Shown here one piece after another: positions 8,258 through 17,866 of a stretch of 58,413 nt of DNA. The notes beneath the pieces are model-generated. The model was not told the DNA's origin and did not search any database. It saw nothing but the letters and a program-made list of their open reading frames with translations. Position numbers and translations under genes: made by a program. The stretch is taken from contig JABDLJ010000034.1 of assembly GCA_013003075.1 (NCBI GenBank), positions 1 through 58,413 of the forward strand. Direction: 5' to 3'. Origin of the DNA: Paracoccaceae bacterium (lineage in GTDB: Bacteria > Pseudomonadota > Alphaproteobacteria > Rhodobacterales > Rhodobacteraceae). The stretch's first letter is position 1. Each line of letters opens with the position of its first letter.

Positions 8258-8961
8258 CGCAGCTTCAGCTTCCGCCGCTATTGGCCGGCCAGCAAGCCCC
8301 TGACGGCAAGGATCCGTTCGATCATGCGCGCCAGCTGGCTGCTGAAGGCTGCGATGCGGGCACTATCGTCTATGATCTGGGCGCGACGGTGCTTCGGGCG
8401 TCGCTTATCGTGGCGCCGGAAGAGCCGCTTGCGGGCGCCGCGGTGATCCTGCCGGTTTGCGCGATTGGATTTCAGAACGCGCTTGGCGCGCTGGCCCCGC
8501 CCGAAGTGGCGGTGCAATTGACCTGGGACGGCAAGATCTTGATCAATGGCGGCGTCTGCGGCGCGTTCCGGATCGCTGCCAGCACGCAAGACCCGGCGGA
8601 AATTCCCGGATGGATGGTGGCCGGCTTTCGCCTCACGCTGTGGCCCGAAAACGAGGACACCGGCCTGACCCCGGACCAGACGGCGCTTTATTCCGAAGGA
8701 TGCGCAGAGGTCGCCGCGCCCGATCTTCTGGAGGCCTGGGCCCGCCACACCCTTGTCTGGATCAATCGCTGGACCGAAGATGGGCCGGCATCGCTGCACC
8801 GTGAATGGGAAGGCCTTGTGCCGTCCATCGGCGAAGAGATCACCCTGCCGCAGGGCACCGGAACGTTCCTTGGTGTCGACGAGCGCTTCGGACTGCTCTT
8901 GCGCACCGGCGGCGGAACCGATCTTGTGCCGCTGACGGCTTTGCTTGAGGAGCGCCGATGA
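8254..8961 (+). CDS. DUF4444 / biotin-protein-ligase-like protein
   Basis: 235 residues. The fold resembles the biotin/lipoate ligase-like catalytic core (LTWDGKILINGGVCGAFRI, residues about 89-107), with a C-terminal beta-barrel-like part (FLGVDERFGLLLRTGGGTDL) matching DUF4444. The canonical GRGRxGR biotin-binding motif of BirA is absent, so genuine biotin ligation is doubtful. ATGA overlap with apbC upstream and with the next gene downstream shows a translationally coupled unit. Its job in the fdh cluster is unknown. Confidence 0.72.
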   Translation: MTQLQLPPLLAGQQAPDGKDPFDHARQLAAEGCDAGTIVYDLGATVLRASLIVAPEEPLAGAAVILPVCAIGFQNALGALAPPEVAVQLTWDGKILINGGVCGAFRIAASTQDPAEIPGWMVAGFRLTLWPENEDTGLTPDQTALYSEGCAEVAAPDLLEAWARHTLVWINRWTEDGPASLHREWEGLVPSIGEEITLPQGTGTFLGVDERFGLLLRTGGGTDLVPLTALLEERR

Positions 8962-9452
8962 AACTCGCCCGCGCCATTCATTTCGACGACAGCGACCGCA
9001 ATGTCTTCCACTCTCCGGCGCGCACTGGCGAGTGGTGTATCTCGGGCGGCTTCGAGTTCTCCAACTGGACCGAAAGCGATCTGACCGGCAAGGCCCGGCA
9101 GGCCTTCACCAACGGCTGGCTGGGGGTCGAGACCTTCGGGCGGGTGTCCTTCGTGGCGGTCACCCAGATCGAGCCGTCCGAAAAGGAGGCTCTGACCGCC
9201 GCGCTGGCACAACATTTCGTCGATCTCTACGGCGCGCCGTCCATCGAGACCGCGCGCGGCGTGGCCGAGGATGAGCTGCGCCACATGGGTGAGCTATGCG
9301 AGGACCAGCCGCCCAACACGCTTCTGACCGTCACCCGCGAGTTGACCGATGCTGGCGTCCACGAGAGCTTTCGGATGATCGAAGCACAGGATGCCGGGCT
9401 GGAGCAGTTCGCCATTCACGGCTCGCTGGATGACGAGCCGCACCAGCACTAG
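8958..9452 (+). CDS. DUF6505 family protein
   Basis: 164-residue soluble protein, last gene of the DUF6494-apbC-DUF4444-DUF6505 unit, overlapping its predecessor by four bases. Opening MKLARAIHFDDSDRNVFHSP and the segment GEWCISGGFEFSNW are typical of DUF6505. The C-terminus is acidic and His-rich (DDEPHQH). No enzymatic motif is evident. Families like this are seen with formate dehydrogenase operons; a maturation role is inference. Confidence 0.72.
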   Translation: MKLARAIHFDDSDRNVFHSPARTGEWCISGGFEFSNWTESDLTGKARQAFTNGWLGVETFGRVSFVAVTQIEPSEKEALTAALAQHFVDLYGAPSIETARGVAEDELRHMGELCEDQPPNTLLTVTRELTDAGVHESFRMIEAQDAGLEQFAIHGSLDDEPHQH

Positions 9453-9458
9453 CCGCGC

Positions 9459-10265
9459 CTATCTGGGTTTCGCATTGAAGACGAAAAGCGTCTCGCCGTT
9501 GATCGTGTAGCCGTCGATCAGCTCTTTTGCGCGCGGCCCGGTCAGCCACGCCTCAAGCTTCCCGGCACCCTCGGCGTTCACATGCGGGTGCCGTTCGGGA
9601 TTCACCGGCAGGTAGGCGTATTGGTTGTTCAGGCTTTCATCGCCGGCAAACAGCAGCGCCATGTCATCCCTGTTGCCGAAATTGAGCCAGCTTGCCCGAT
9701 CCGACAGGGTATAGGCGCCAAGCCCCGTTGCCGTGTTGAGGCTGGCGCCCATGCCGGCACCGACCTCGTGGTACCAGCCGCCGAATGTCTTGGGATCAAG
9801 CCCCGCCGCGCCCCAGAGCGAGAGCTCTTTTTTATGCGTGCCGCTGTCATCCCCGCGCGAGACGAAATCGGCCTTTGCATCTTGGATCCTTGTCAGGGCG
9901 TCGCGCACGCTGCCGGCACTTTGCAGATCCGCGGGATCCACCCGAGGGCCAATAACGACGAAATCGTTGTACATGATCTCGCGCCGGTGCGTGCCGAAGC
10001 CGCCTTCCACGAACGCCTCCTCGGCCTTGCGGGAGTGAACCAGAATGGCATCGACATCCCCGGCCTCGCCAAGCCGGATCGCTTGTCCGGTCCCCACCAC
10101 GAGAAGCTGCACCTCGATCGCGGTATCTTCGGCAATCGCGGGCAGCAGAATGTCCGACAGGCCCGAATTGTGAAACGAGGTCGTCACCGCCATGCGCAAC
10201 ACCTCTGCCTGGGCCGCGAAGGCCATCAGCATGGCGGCCAAAGCAATTGCCAGTCGCTTGATCAT
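9459..10265 (-). CDS. tupA: Tungstate ABC transporter substrate-binding protein
   Basis: 268 residues with a cleavable signal peptide (about 1-20, ending AQA). The ligand loop TTSFHNSGL after the first strand is the TupA/WtpA-type oxyanion site, and RGDDSGTHKKEL in the middle provides the second-lobe oxyanion contacts. It captures tungstate (molybdate less well in the family) in the periplasm. Third gene of tupB-tupC-tupA with a four-base overlap with tupC. Its presence beside fdhA suggests a W-dependent enzyme. Confidence 0.88.
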   Translation of the reverse strand: MIKRLAIALAAMLMAFAAQAEVLRMAVTTSFHNSGLSDILLPAIAEDTAIEVQLLVVGTGQAIRLGEAGDVDAILVHSRKAEEAFVEGGFGTHRREIMYNDFVVIGPRVDPADLQSAGSVRDALTRIQDAKADFVSRGDDSGTHKKELSLWGAAGLDPKTFGGWYHEVGAGMGASLNTATGLGAYTLSDRASWLNFGNRDDMALLFAGDESLNNQYAYLPVNPERHPHVNAEGAGKLEAWLTGPRAKELIDGYTINGETLFVFNAKPR

Positions 10266-10996
10266 TCGATCAGGTCCCCCTTCAGAAAGCCTTGTGTCTC
10301 GGGCCGCTGCGGCTGATCGAAGAACCGGTCGGCAGGGCCTTGCTCATGTATCAGCCCTTGAAAAAGGAAAACCGCATCGGTGGCAAGACGGCGCGCCTGG
10401 GCGATGTTGTGCGTCGTCATCACGATCCGCGTTCCATCCTCTACCGCCTCGCTCAGCAGCTCTTCGATCTCGCGGGTCGAGCGCCCGTCGAGATTGGCGC
10501 AAGGCTCGTCCAGAAAGACCAGTTCCGGCTTTCGTATCAGCGCACGGGCCAATGCAAGCTTTTGCTTTTCGCCGCCCGACAGGCTTGGCGCTGGATTGTC
10601 GATGACAGCCGTAAGGCCGGTCCGCTTGGCCCAGCGCTCGACCGCTTCGGCGGCCTGCCCCGAAGGCACCCGGTCCAGCTTCAGCGGATAGGCGAGATTT
10701 GCGCGCACCGATCGCCGCAGCATGATCGGCGACTGGAAAACGAAGCCCTGCTTGCGCCGTGCCGCCTGAAGCGGCTCATCAGACAGCACTTCGCCTTCTG
10801 ACAGCCGGTCCAGCCCGTGCATGGCGCGCAGCATGGTCGTCTTGCCCGCGCCGTTCGGCCCCAGAACGATCGTCAGGCCAACGGGTGGCAAGGCAAGCGT
10901 CACCGGGCCCAAAAGCGTGCTGCCGCGGCGCCGGACCACCGCATGGCGCAGCCCGAAATGATGTCGCGGCGCGGACAAAGAAGCGGCCACTACCAT
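10262..10996 (-). CDS. tupC: Tungstate ABC transporter ATP-binding protein
   Basis: 244 residues. Walker A is GPNGAGKTT, the ABC signature is LSGGEKQKLALAR, and Walker B is LVFLDEP, followed by an H-loop (MTTHN). Energises tungstate import with TupB and TupA at the inner membrane. Overlaps tupB by seven bases and tupA by four. Specificity for tungstate is taken from TupA, not from this subunit. Confidence 0.88.
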   Translation of the reverse strand: MVVAASLSAPRHHFGLRHAVVRRRGSTLLGPVTLALPPVGLTIVLGPNGAGKTTMLRAMHGLDRLSEGEVLSDEPLQAARRKQGFVFQSPIMLRRSVRANLAYPLKLDRVPSGQAAEAVERWAKRTGLTAVIDNPAPSLSGGEKQKLALARALIRKPELVFLDEPCANLDGRSTREIEELLSEAVEDGTRIVMTTHNIAQARRLATDAVFLFQGLIHEQGPADRFFDQPQRPETQGFLKGDLIE

Positions 10997-11694
10997 CGGC
11001 CGGCCCTTTCGGTGCGCGACAGCACGTGGATCAGCACGTTTACGGCGATGGCCAGGGCGATCAGCACAAAGCCAAGCGCCAGCGCCAGCGCGAAATCGCC
11101 CTTGCCGGTCTCAAGCGCGATCGCCGTCGTCAGAACGCGCGTTGCGTTGTCGATATTGCCGCCGACGATCATGATCGCGCCGACCTCGCCAATCGCGCGC
11201 CCAAACCCTGCCAGCGAGGCGGTCAGCAAGGTGCGCCGCCCGTCCATGATCAGCGCGGCAATCCGGTCCCGTTTGCTGGCGTTCAAGGAAATCAGAAGGT
11301 CATGGTAGTCGGCCCAGAGATCGCGCATCGCCTGGTGGGTGATCGATGCGATGAGGGGGGTGATGATGATCACCTGCGCGATGATCATCGCCGTCGGGGT
11401 GAACAAAAGCCCCAGAACGCCGAACGGCCCCGAACGCGACAGAAGGATATAGACGATCAGCCCCACGACAACCGGCGGCAGACCCATCAGCGCATTCAGC
11501 AGCGCAATTGTCGCGCGCCGGTAGCGAAACCGCCGGATTGCCAGCCAGGTTCCAAGCGGGATCGCGATGGCCGACGCGAGAACCAGCGCCGACAGGCTGA
11601 CCTGCAGCGAGCGCAGGCTGATCTCCACCAGGTCGGCATCGAACGTCACGACCAGCCAGAAGGCGGACACCAGACCCTGAAGGATGTCATTCAT
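10990..11694 (-). CDS. tupB: Tungstate ABC transporter permease
   Basis: 234 residues with five to six predicted membrane helices and an EAA-type coupling loop (ASLAGFGRAIGEVGAIMIVG, around residues 155-175). It forms the import channel for tungstate with TupC. First gene of the minus-strand tup operon; the promoter must lie in the gap upstream of 11694. Confidence 0.87.
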   Translation of the reverse strand: MNDILQGLVSAFWLVVTFDADLVEISLRSLQVSLSALVLASAIAIPLGTWLAIRRFRYRRATIALLNALMGLPPVVVGLIVYILLSRSGPFGVLGLLFTPTAMIIAQVIIITPLIASITHQAMRDLWADYHDLLISLNASKRDRIAALIMDGRRTLLTASLAGFGRAIGEVGAIMIVGGNIDNATRVLTTAIALETGKGDFALALALGFVLIALAIAVNVLIHVLSRTERAGRW

Positions 11695-12028
11695 CGCGCG
11701 GCGCGCTGTACAGACAGGGGCATGGAAGATGGCACGTCTTTGGATCCGGCACTTGGGGCAGTGAAGCGTCGGAGGAAGACCACACCTTAAAGCCGGGTGT
11801 CAATATGTGCCGCGGGCCGGAACGCCGCGGTGTCGGGGCGCTTTGCGAAGGGGATCGCGGCAGGCGCCGACGCCGCGTTGGTAAACGGCACTAGCAACGG
11901 CCCTTCGGCTGTGGTGAGAATGGCGGTCAGTGCACCGCCCTGACAGATGGCGGTGGACACCGCAACGGGCCCCGACGTGCCGTGCCACAAGGGGCCGGAT
12001 GACGGTGATCGGGAAGGGAGACAGGTCG
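11695..12028. other. Gap between tupB and the acyl-CoA ligase gene; no gene recognised
   Basis: 334 bases that must carry the divergent promoters of tupBCA and the ligase operon. I see no clear sigma-70 pair, no RNA gene and no repeat. A 67-codon open frame on the minus strand (11787-11990) has no ribosome-binding site or family resemblance and is not called. Confidence 0.4.
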
Positions 12029-13663
12029 ATGCAGAAACACTACGAAGCTCTCGGGCGGTCGGCGGCGAATTTCGTCCCCCTGTCTCCGGTGTCTTTCCTG
12101 CGCCGCGCCGGCGAGGTCTATGCCGATCGCGAGGCTGTCGTCTATGGCGACCGGCGCTATGACTGGCAGACCTGCGCCAGGCGCTGCGCGGCGGTTGCCT
12201 CGGCGCTGGTCGGGCGCGGCATCAGGCCCGGTGATACGGTCTCGGTGCTGGTGCCGAATATTCCCGAGATGTTCGAGCTACACTATGCCGTTCCCATGGC
12301 CGGCGCTGTGCTGAACGCGATCAACACGCGGCTCGAGGCCGATACCATCGCCTACATTCTAGAACATTCCGACAGCCAATTGGTTATCGCCGACACCGCC
12401 CTGCAGCCAGTGCTGCAAGAGGCGTTCGCCAAACTCGGACGCACGATCGACGTGATCGATATCTTGGACGCTCAGGCCGGCGGTGCGCCCGGCATTGGCC
12501 AGGCCGACTACGAGGATCTGGCCGAAAGCGGCGATGACACGTTCGCAGGTGTGCCGGTTCAGGATGAATGGCGGGCGATTGCGCTCAACTATACCTCCGG
12601 CACGTCGGGCCGCCCCAAGGGCGTCGTCTGTCACCATCGCGGCGCCTACCTGATGGCGATGGGAACGGTTGCCGGCTGGCCGGTGCCGCAGAACCCGACC
12701 TACTTGTCGATCGTGCCGATGTTTCACTGCAACGGCTGGAACCATCCCTGGGCGATGGCGATCGTCGGCGCGCGCATGGTCTTCACCCGCGATCCGGTTC
12801 CGCAAAAGCTGTTCGAAGCAATCACCCAGGAAGGCGTGACCCATTTCGGCGCCGCACCGATTATCCTGTCGATGCTGGCCGACTACGAGGATGCGCCGCG
12901 AACGCCGCTCGACCCGCCGGTCCAGGTGTTCACCGCCGGCGCGCCGCCGCCGTCGGCCGTGCTGGAGCGGACCCGCACGCTTGGCTTCAACGTGACGCAT
13001 GTCTACGGGCTGACCGAAACCTACGGCCACATCTCGCAATGCCTCTGGCGCGAGGACTGGGACGATCTGACCCCCAGCGAGCAGGCGGAAATGCAGGCGA
13101 TGCAGGGCGTCGCCTTTCCGATGGTTGAAGAGGTCGTCGTCGTGGACCGCGCGGCCGGCGCCCCGGTGCCGCGGGACGGCCAGACGCAAGGCGAGATCGC
13201 GGTGCGCGCCAACACGGTCATGTCGGGTTACTACAAGAACCCCGAAGCCACGGCCGAGGCCTTCGAGGGCGGCTATTTCTGGTCCGGCGACGCGGCAGTC
13301 CAGCACCAGACCGGCTATGTGCAGATCCGCGACCGGCTGAAGGATGTCATCATTTCGGGCGGCGAGAATATCTCTTCGGTCGAGGTGGAAAACGCGCTTT
13401 ACAAGCATCCCGCCGTGCAAGCGGCGGCCGTGGTTGCGATGCCCAGCGACACATGGGGCGAGAGCCCCTGCGCCTTCGTCGAGGCCCGGCCGGGCACCGC
13501 CCCCTCCGAAGACGAGATCATCGGGTTCTGCAAAGAGCACCTGGCTGGCTTCAAGGTTCCCAAAACGGTGGTCTTCACCGACCTGCCCAAGACCGCGACC
13601 GGCAAGATCCAGAAATTCGTGCTGCGAGAGCATGTCCGCAATATGAGCAAGGACCCAAGATGA
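12029..13663 (+). CDS. Acyl-CoA synthetase (AMP-forming)
   Basis: 544 residues, start ATG after GGGAAGGGAGACAGGTCG. ANL-superfamily ligase activating a carboxylic acid with ATP and CoA. Motifs in order: P-loop [11 protein letters not shown] (about residues 186-196), [10 protein letters not shown] adenylate-binding motif (about 327-336), [22 protein letters not shown] hinge, and the catalytic Lys in [10 protein letters not shown] near the C-terminus. The substrate cannot be read directly. The operon partners (crotonase, AcuI) suggest a short or unsaturated acid such as acrylate or a related C3-C4 acid (inference). ATGA overlap with the next gene. Confidence 0.88.
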   Translation: MQKHYEALGRSAANFVPLSPVSFLRRAGEVYADREAVVYGDRRYDWQTCARRCAAVASALVGRGIRPGDTVSVLVPNIPEMFELHYAVPMAGAVLNAINTRLEADTIAYILEHSDSQLVIADTALQPVLQEAFAKLGRTIDVIDILDAQAGGAPGIGQADYEDLAESGDDTFAGVPVQDEWRAIALNYTSGTSGRPKGVVCHHRGAYLMAMGTVAGWPVPQNPTYLSIVPMFHCNGWNHPWAMAIVGARMVFTRDPVPQKLFEAITQEGVTHFGAAPIILSMLADYEDAPRTPLDPPVQVFTAGAPPPSAVLERTRTLGFNVTHVYGLTETYGHISQCLWREDWDDLTPSEQAEMQAMQGVAFPMVEEVVVVDRAAGAPVPRDGQTQGEIAVRANTVMSGYYKNPEATAEAFEGGYFWSGDAAVQHQTGYVQIRDRLKDVIISGGENISSVEVENALYKHPAVQAAAVVAMPSDTWGESPCAFVEARPGTAPSEDEIIGFCKEHLAGFKVPKTVVFTDLPKTATGKIQKFVLREHVRNMSKDPR

Positions 13664-14478
13664 TCGATCTGTCCCATCCGGCCCTGAACAATATCGACGT
13701 CGAGATCGATGGCGACAAGATCGCGGTCGTCACGCTGATGCGCGGCAGCAAACGCAACGCGCTCGATGCCGCAACGATCGAAGAACTGGTCGCCGTCTTC
13801 CTGGCACTGCCGCGCGAAGGCGTTCGCGCCGTGGTCCTGCGCGCCGAAGGAGACCATTTTTGCGCGGGTCTCGATCTGGTCGAGCATTTCAAGAAAGATC
13901 GCAGCCCTGCCGATTTCATGCATGTTTGCCTGCGCTGGCACGAGGCGTTCAACAAGATCGAGTATTCCGGCATCCCGGTCATCGCCGCTTTGAAGGGCGC
14001 GGTGGTCGGCGGCGGGCTGGAGCTTGCCTCATCCGTGCATATTCGCGTCGCCGACCAGGGCACGTATTTCGCGCTTCCCGAAGGCCAGCGGGGCCTGTTC
14101 ACCGGCGGCGGCGCGACGATCCGGGTTGCGGGCCTCGTCGGCAAGGCGCGCATGATCGACATGATGCTGACGGGCCGGATCTACCAGGGCCAAGAGGCCG
14201 TCGATGTCGGGCTCTGCCAGTACCTGATCGACGGCAACACAGAGGACAAAGCCTTTGAGCTGGCCCGCGCGGCGGCCGAAAACCCGCCCCTGTCGAATTT
14301 CGCCATCTGCTCGGCGATCTCTCACTTGCAGAACATGTCGCCCCTCGATGCATCCTACGCCGAGGCCGTGCTCGCAGGGGTCGTCAACACCCAGCCGGCA
14401 TCCCGCGACCGGCTGGAAGCCTTTGCCAACAAGACAGCGGCGCGCGTGAAGCCGCAGAATTCAAAGAAGGAAAACTGA
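13660..14478 (+). CDS. Crotonase / enoyl-CoA hydratase family protein
   Basis: 272 residues. Crotonase fold with the CoA-binding segment [11 protein letters not shown] (about 66-76) and the oxyanion-hole segment [14 protein letters not shown] (about 107-120). It starts inside the ligase stop codon, so the two are translationally coupled. Likely hydrates or otherwise processes an enoyl-CoA produced by the ligase. Exact reaction not determinable; DmdD/AcuH-like hydratases are relatives to compare. Confidence 0.85.
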   Translation: MIDLSHPALNNIDVEIDGDKIAVVTLMRGSKRNALDAATIEELVAVFLALPREGVRAVVLRAEGDHFCAGLDLVEHFKKDRSPADFMHVCLRWHEAFNKIEYSGIPVIAALKGAVVGGGLELASSVHIRVADQGTYFALPEGQRGLFTGGGATIRVAGLVGKARMIDMMLTGRIYQGQEAVDVGLCQYLIDGNTEDKAFELARAAAENPPLSNFAICSAISHLQNMSPLDASYAEAVLAGVVNTQPASRDRLEAFANKTAARVKPQNSKKEN

Positions 14479-15470
14479 TGTCATTCAACGCTCTGCTCGT
14501 CGAGAAAGACGATGACGGCAAGACCCATGCGGCGGTGAAGCAAATCTCGGACGGCGATCTGCCGGGCGGCGATGTCACCGTCGCGGTCGAGTTCTCGACC
14601 GTCAATTACAAGGACGGCCTATGCATCGGGCCCGGCGGCGGGCTGGTGCGGACCTACCCGCATGTGCCGGGGATCGACTTTGCCGGAACCGTCGAGACCT
14701 CGTCGGACCCGCGCTATGCGCCAGGCGACAAGGTCGTGCTGACCGGCTGGCGCGTCGGCGAGGCTCACTGGGGCGGCTATGCGCAAAAGGCGCGCGTGAA
14801 GGCGGACTGGCTGGTGCCGTTGCCAGGCGGCCTGACCACGCGGCAGGCCATGGCGGTCGGAACGGCGGGCTTCACGGCTATGCTGGCGATCATCGCGCTG
14901 GAAGATCACGGGCTTGAGCCCGGGCAAGGGCCGGTGCTTGTGACCGGTGCTGCGGGCGGCGTGGGCTCGGTCGCCACGGCAATTCTGGCAAATCTCGGCT
15001 ACCAGGTCGCGGGCGTGACCGGCAGGCCGGAGACGGCTGATTACCTGACTTCGCTCGGCGCCAGCCAGATCGTGCCGCGCTCTGATCTGAACGAGACCGT
15101 GAAACGCCCGCTGGAGGCCGAAACCTGGGCCGGCTGCGTCGACGCGGTGGGCGGCGAGATGCTTGCGCGTGTGCTCGGCCAGATGAAATACGGCGCCTCG
15201 GTCGCCGCGGTGGGCCTTGCGGGCGGTGCGGCGCTTCCCGCCACCGTGATCCCGTTCTTGCTGCGCGGCGTCAACCTTCTGGGCATCGACAGCGTGATGC
15301 AGCCCTTCGAGAAGCGGCAGAAAGCCTGGGACAGGATCGCCGGCGATCTGCCTATGGACAAGCTGGACGCGATGATCGAGCCGGCAACGCTTTCCGATCT
15401 GCCAAAACTCGGCGCCGACATCCTCAAGGGCCAGGTGCGCGGGCGCATCGTGGTCGATGTGAACGCCTGA
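14478..15470 (+). CDS. acuI: Acryloyl-CoA reductase (NADPH), AcuI/YhdH family
   Basis: 330 residues, medium-chain dehydrogenase/reductase without the zinc ligands. The YhdH/AcuI pattern is clear: TVNYKDGLCIGPGG, HVPGIDFAGTVE, GWRVGEAHWGGYAQKA, and the Rossmann motif VTGAAGGVGSVA near residue 155. AcuI reduces acryloyl-CoA to propionyl-CoA, detoxifying acrylate produced from DMSP. Start ATG overlaps the crotonase stop (TGATG), with AAGGA upstream. Its place with a ligase and crotonase suggests a complete acid-to-CoA-to-propionyl-CoA route. Confidence 0.9.
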   Translation: MSFNALLVEKDDDGKTHAAVKQISDGDLPGGDVTVAVEFSTVNYKDGLCIGPGGGLVRTYPHVPGIDFAGTVETSSDPRYAPGDKVVLTGWRVGEAHWGGYAQKARVKADWLVPLPGGLTTRQAMAVGTAGFTAMLAIIALEDHGLEPGQGPVLVTGAAGGVGSVATAILANLGYQVAGVTGRPETADYLTSLGASQIVPRSDLNETVKRPLEAETWAGCVDAVGGEMLARVLGQMKYGASVAAVGLAGGAALPATVIPFLLRGVNLLGIDSVMQPFEKRQKAWDRIAGDLPMDKLDAMIEPATLSDLPKLGADILKGQVRGRIVVDVNA

Positions 15471-15577
15471 TCCGCCGCGCCCATGGCTTGACAGCCGACG
15501 GGCGAACATGAAACGACAGGCGCGATTTTTGCAGGCGCGCCTGCGAGTTATACCTTTGTGGAGCGGGCCGGCTTTCG

Positions 15578-16450
15578 ATGGCGCAGCAGCAAGACCCCCA
15601 GTACGCGGTCATCATTCCCCATTACAATGACGTGGACCGGCTGCGCCGATGCCTTCATGCGCTTGCGCCGCAAGCGGGCGCCGATGTCGAGATCGTCGTG
15701 GCCGACAACAACTCGTCTGTTGATCTGGCCAGGGTCAAGGCCGAATTTCCGCGGGTCCGCTTCGTCGTGCAGACCGAAAAGGGTGCTGGCCCGGCGCGCA
15801 ATCTCGGCGTTGCGCAAAGCTCGGCCCCGTGGCTTTTGTTCATCGATGCCGACTGCGTTGCGGCGCCGGACTGGGTCGAGACGGCGCGCCGGATCGGGCG
15901 CGAGGATGCGGTGATCGGCGGCCGGGTCGATGTCTTCGACGAAACGCCGCCCCCTCGCTCGGGCGCCGAGGCGTTCGAGGCCGTCTTCGCCTTCAAGATG
16001 GAAGCCTATTTCCGCGACAAGAAGTTTCTGGGCAGCGGAAATCTGGTCACCTCCCGCGCGGTGTTCGACAAGACCGGCGGCTTCCGCTCCGGTGTGTCCG
16101 AGGATGTCGAATGGAGCCAGCGCGCCGCCAGCACCGGCTTTCAGCTTGGCTATGACAATGACTTCGCCGTGGGGCACCCCTCGCGGCCCGATTGGCCGGC
16201 GCTGTCGGGCAAATGGCGCCGCCTTGTGGCCGAGAATTTCCTTCTGGAAGGCAAGAGCCCAAAAGCGCGCGCCCGGCGAAGCCTGCGCGCGCTTGCCATG
16301 CCGCTCAGCGCCATCGCGCATATCCCCAAGGTCATCGCGCACGCCGATCTGGCCGGGCGAGAGAAGGCCCGCGCCATCCTCACGCTGTTCCGGCTGCGCC
16401 TTGCGCGCATGGGCTGGATGCTGCGTCAGGTGGTCACCGGCAAGCCGTAA
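15578..16450 (+). CDS. Glycosyltransferase family 2 protein
   Basis: 290 residues, GT-A fold. N-terminal YAVIIPHYNDVDRLRRCL, the ADNNSS segment, the metal-binding LLFIDADC (DxD, about residue 87-90), and a later SEDVEWSQR acidic/base motif. C-terminal basic amphipathic segment (about 225-290) probably sits on the membrane. Start ATG 107 bases after acuI begins the polysaccharide island. Donor and acceptor sugars unknown. Confidence 0.86.
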   Translation: MAQQQDPQYAVIIPHYNDVDRLRRCLHALAPQAGADVEIVVADNNSSVDLARVKAEFPRVRFVVQTEKGAGPARNLGVAQSSAPWLLFIDADCVAAPDWVETARRIGREDAVIGGRVDVFDETPPPRSGAEAFEAVFAFKMEAYFRDKKFLGSGNLVTSRAVFDKTGGFRSGVSEDVEWSQRAASTGFQLGYDNDFAVGHPSRPDWPALSGKWRRLVAENFLLEGKSPKARARRSLRALAMPLSAIAHIPKVIAHADLAGREKARAILTLFRLRLARMGWMLRQVVTGKP

Positions 16451-16612
16451 CGCCTTGAATGCAATGACGCTTCCCGGGGCCAGATGCGCCTCTACGGAAG
16501 AATGAAAAAAGGGTTAAAACCCATTGAAAATAAACCTGAATTTTGGGTAACAAAGTCTTAAACTTTCAATTTTAGGAATCGCTTCGAGGGAGACGACCAT
16601 AGGGAGTCTTTC

Positions 16613-17866
16613 ATGGCGTGGAGCGTTTCTGTTGTTGGTGCATTCGACCGGTTCAACTATGGCGATGTGCTGTTTTCCAGGATTTCGGAGCATCTGATAA
16701 AAACGGCGCTGCCGGATGCCGAGATCGAGTTCTTCGCCCTCAGGCGCGCCGATCTGCGGACGCAAGGAGGGGTCGCCACGCGGCCGCTGTCCGAACTCTA
16801 CCGCAAACGGCCTCCTGACGATGGGCACCACCTGGTCATGGTCGCCGGCGGCGAAGTGCTGGCGCCGACCTGGGCGCAGATGGCCGAACACCTGGTGCCA
16901 CCGCGGCTGAGTGGGGCTCTCAAGCGGCTGCACCGGCGCACCGGATACGCCTTTTGGAACCCTCTGTGGCAACGGATCGGCGGCTGCGCGAACCGCTTGC
17001 CCTGGACGATCGACCCGTCCTCGCTTCCCGCGCCCGACCGCACATTCATCTGTTACAATGCCGTGGGCGGCACATCGCTCGGCGCACTCACGAAGGCAGA
17101 CATCGCGTGGCAGGCCAAGGCGCTGTCGCAGGCCGCTTGGACAACCGTCCGCGATGCGCCAACCGCCGACGCCGTCGTGGCGCGCGGGCTGCCGCGACCG
17201 GCGGTCCGGCCCGACAGCGCGGTCGTGATGCGGGATCTCTTGCCGCCCGGACAAGAGCGCAGGCTGCGCAACGCGCTGTTTGCAAGATCGGGCGCTGTGC
17301 CCAAGCGATACCTGGCCGTGCAAATCGCCAGGAAATGGCTGCAGGGTACCGAAACGGCCTTGATCGACGGGCTCGCAGAAGTTCATCGCAAATCCGGGCT
17401 GCAAATCGTGCCTTTCGCCATCGGCCGCGCCGCCGGGCATGACGACCATGTCGCCGCGGACAAGATCTGTGCGCGTCTGAAAGGCTGCCCCTGGGTGACC
17501 CGCCTGCCGCATGATCTGACAGTCTCCGAGATCATGGCGCTGATCGCCGGGGCGGATGTCTATGTCGGCACCAGCCTGCATGGCAACATCACCGCTTTTG
17601 CCTACAACAAACCCCGTGTCGGGCTTTTGCCGCACTTGGCCAAGGTGGTCGGATTTCGCGATGCCTGGGATCTGCCGGAGATGCCGGCCGGGGTCGAGAT
17701 ACCTCAGCTTGCAGGCGCGGTGGATACAGCGCTGTCGCTGGCAGGCGGGTCCGCGCCGGCGCAAGCCAAGGTGTTTTACGAGAGCAGCTTTCGTGATATG
17801 ATTATCGAACTACGAGACGCGGTCGGACATTGTAGCGAAGCGCAGAATTTGGAGCGTGCCGCATGA
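16613..17866 (+). CDS. Polysaccharide pyruvyltransferase family protein
   Basis: 417 residues. N-terminal VVGAFDRFNYGDVLFSR is the nucleotide-sugar-like fold opening (phi-GxFD..NYGD) of polysaccharide pyruvyltransferases. The C-terminal domain has the family's DVYVGTSLHGNITAFAYNKP around residues 317-336. Such enzymes add ketal pyruvate from PEP to sugars of surface polymers. Start ATG follows AGGGAG. Upstream, 16451-16612 is AT-rich with the palindrome GGGTTAAAACCC-like repeat at 16511-16522. The stop overlaps the next gene by four bases. Confidence 0.83.
   Translation: MAWSVSVVGAFDRFNYGDVLFSRISEHLIKTALPDAEIEFFALRRADLRTQGGVATRPLSELYRKRPPDDGHHLVMVAGGEVLAPTWAQMAEHLVPPRLSGALKRLHRRTGYAFWNPLWQRIGGCANRLPWTIDPSSLPAPDRTFICYNAVGGTSLGALTKADIAWQAKALSQAAWTTVRDAPTADAVVARGLPRPAVRPDSAVVMRDLLPPGQERRLRNALFARSGAVPKRYLAVQIARKWLQGTETALIDGLAEVHRKSGLQIVPFAIGRAAGHDDHVAADKICARLKGCPWVTRLPHDLTVSEIMALIAGADVYVGTSLHGNITAFAYNKPRVGLLPHLAKVVGFRDAWDLPEMPAGVEIPQLAGAVDTALSLAGGSAPAQAKVFYESSFRDMIIELRDAVGHCSEAQNLERAA

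Noticed and set aside
11787-11990. 67-codon minus-strand open frame between tupB and the ligase gene
   Set aside because: No ribosome-binding site, no family resemblance, Ala/Pro-rich composition expected by chance at this GC content.
15488-15493. TTGACA upstream of the first GT2 gene as a promoter
   Set aside because: No acceptable -10 at 16-18 bases (AAACGA at 17), so not called.
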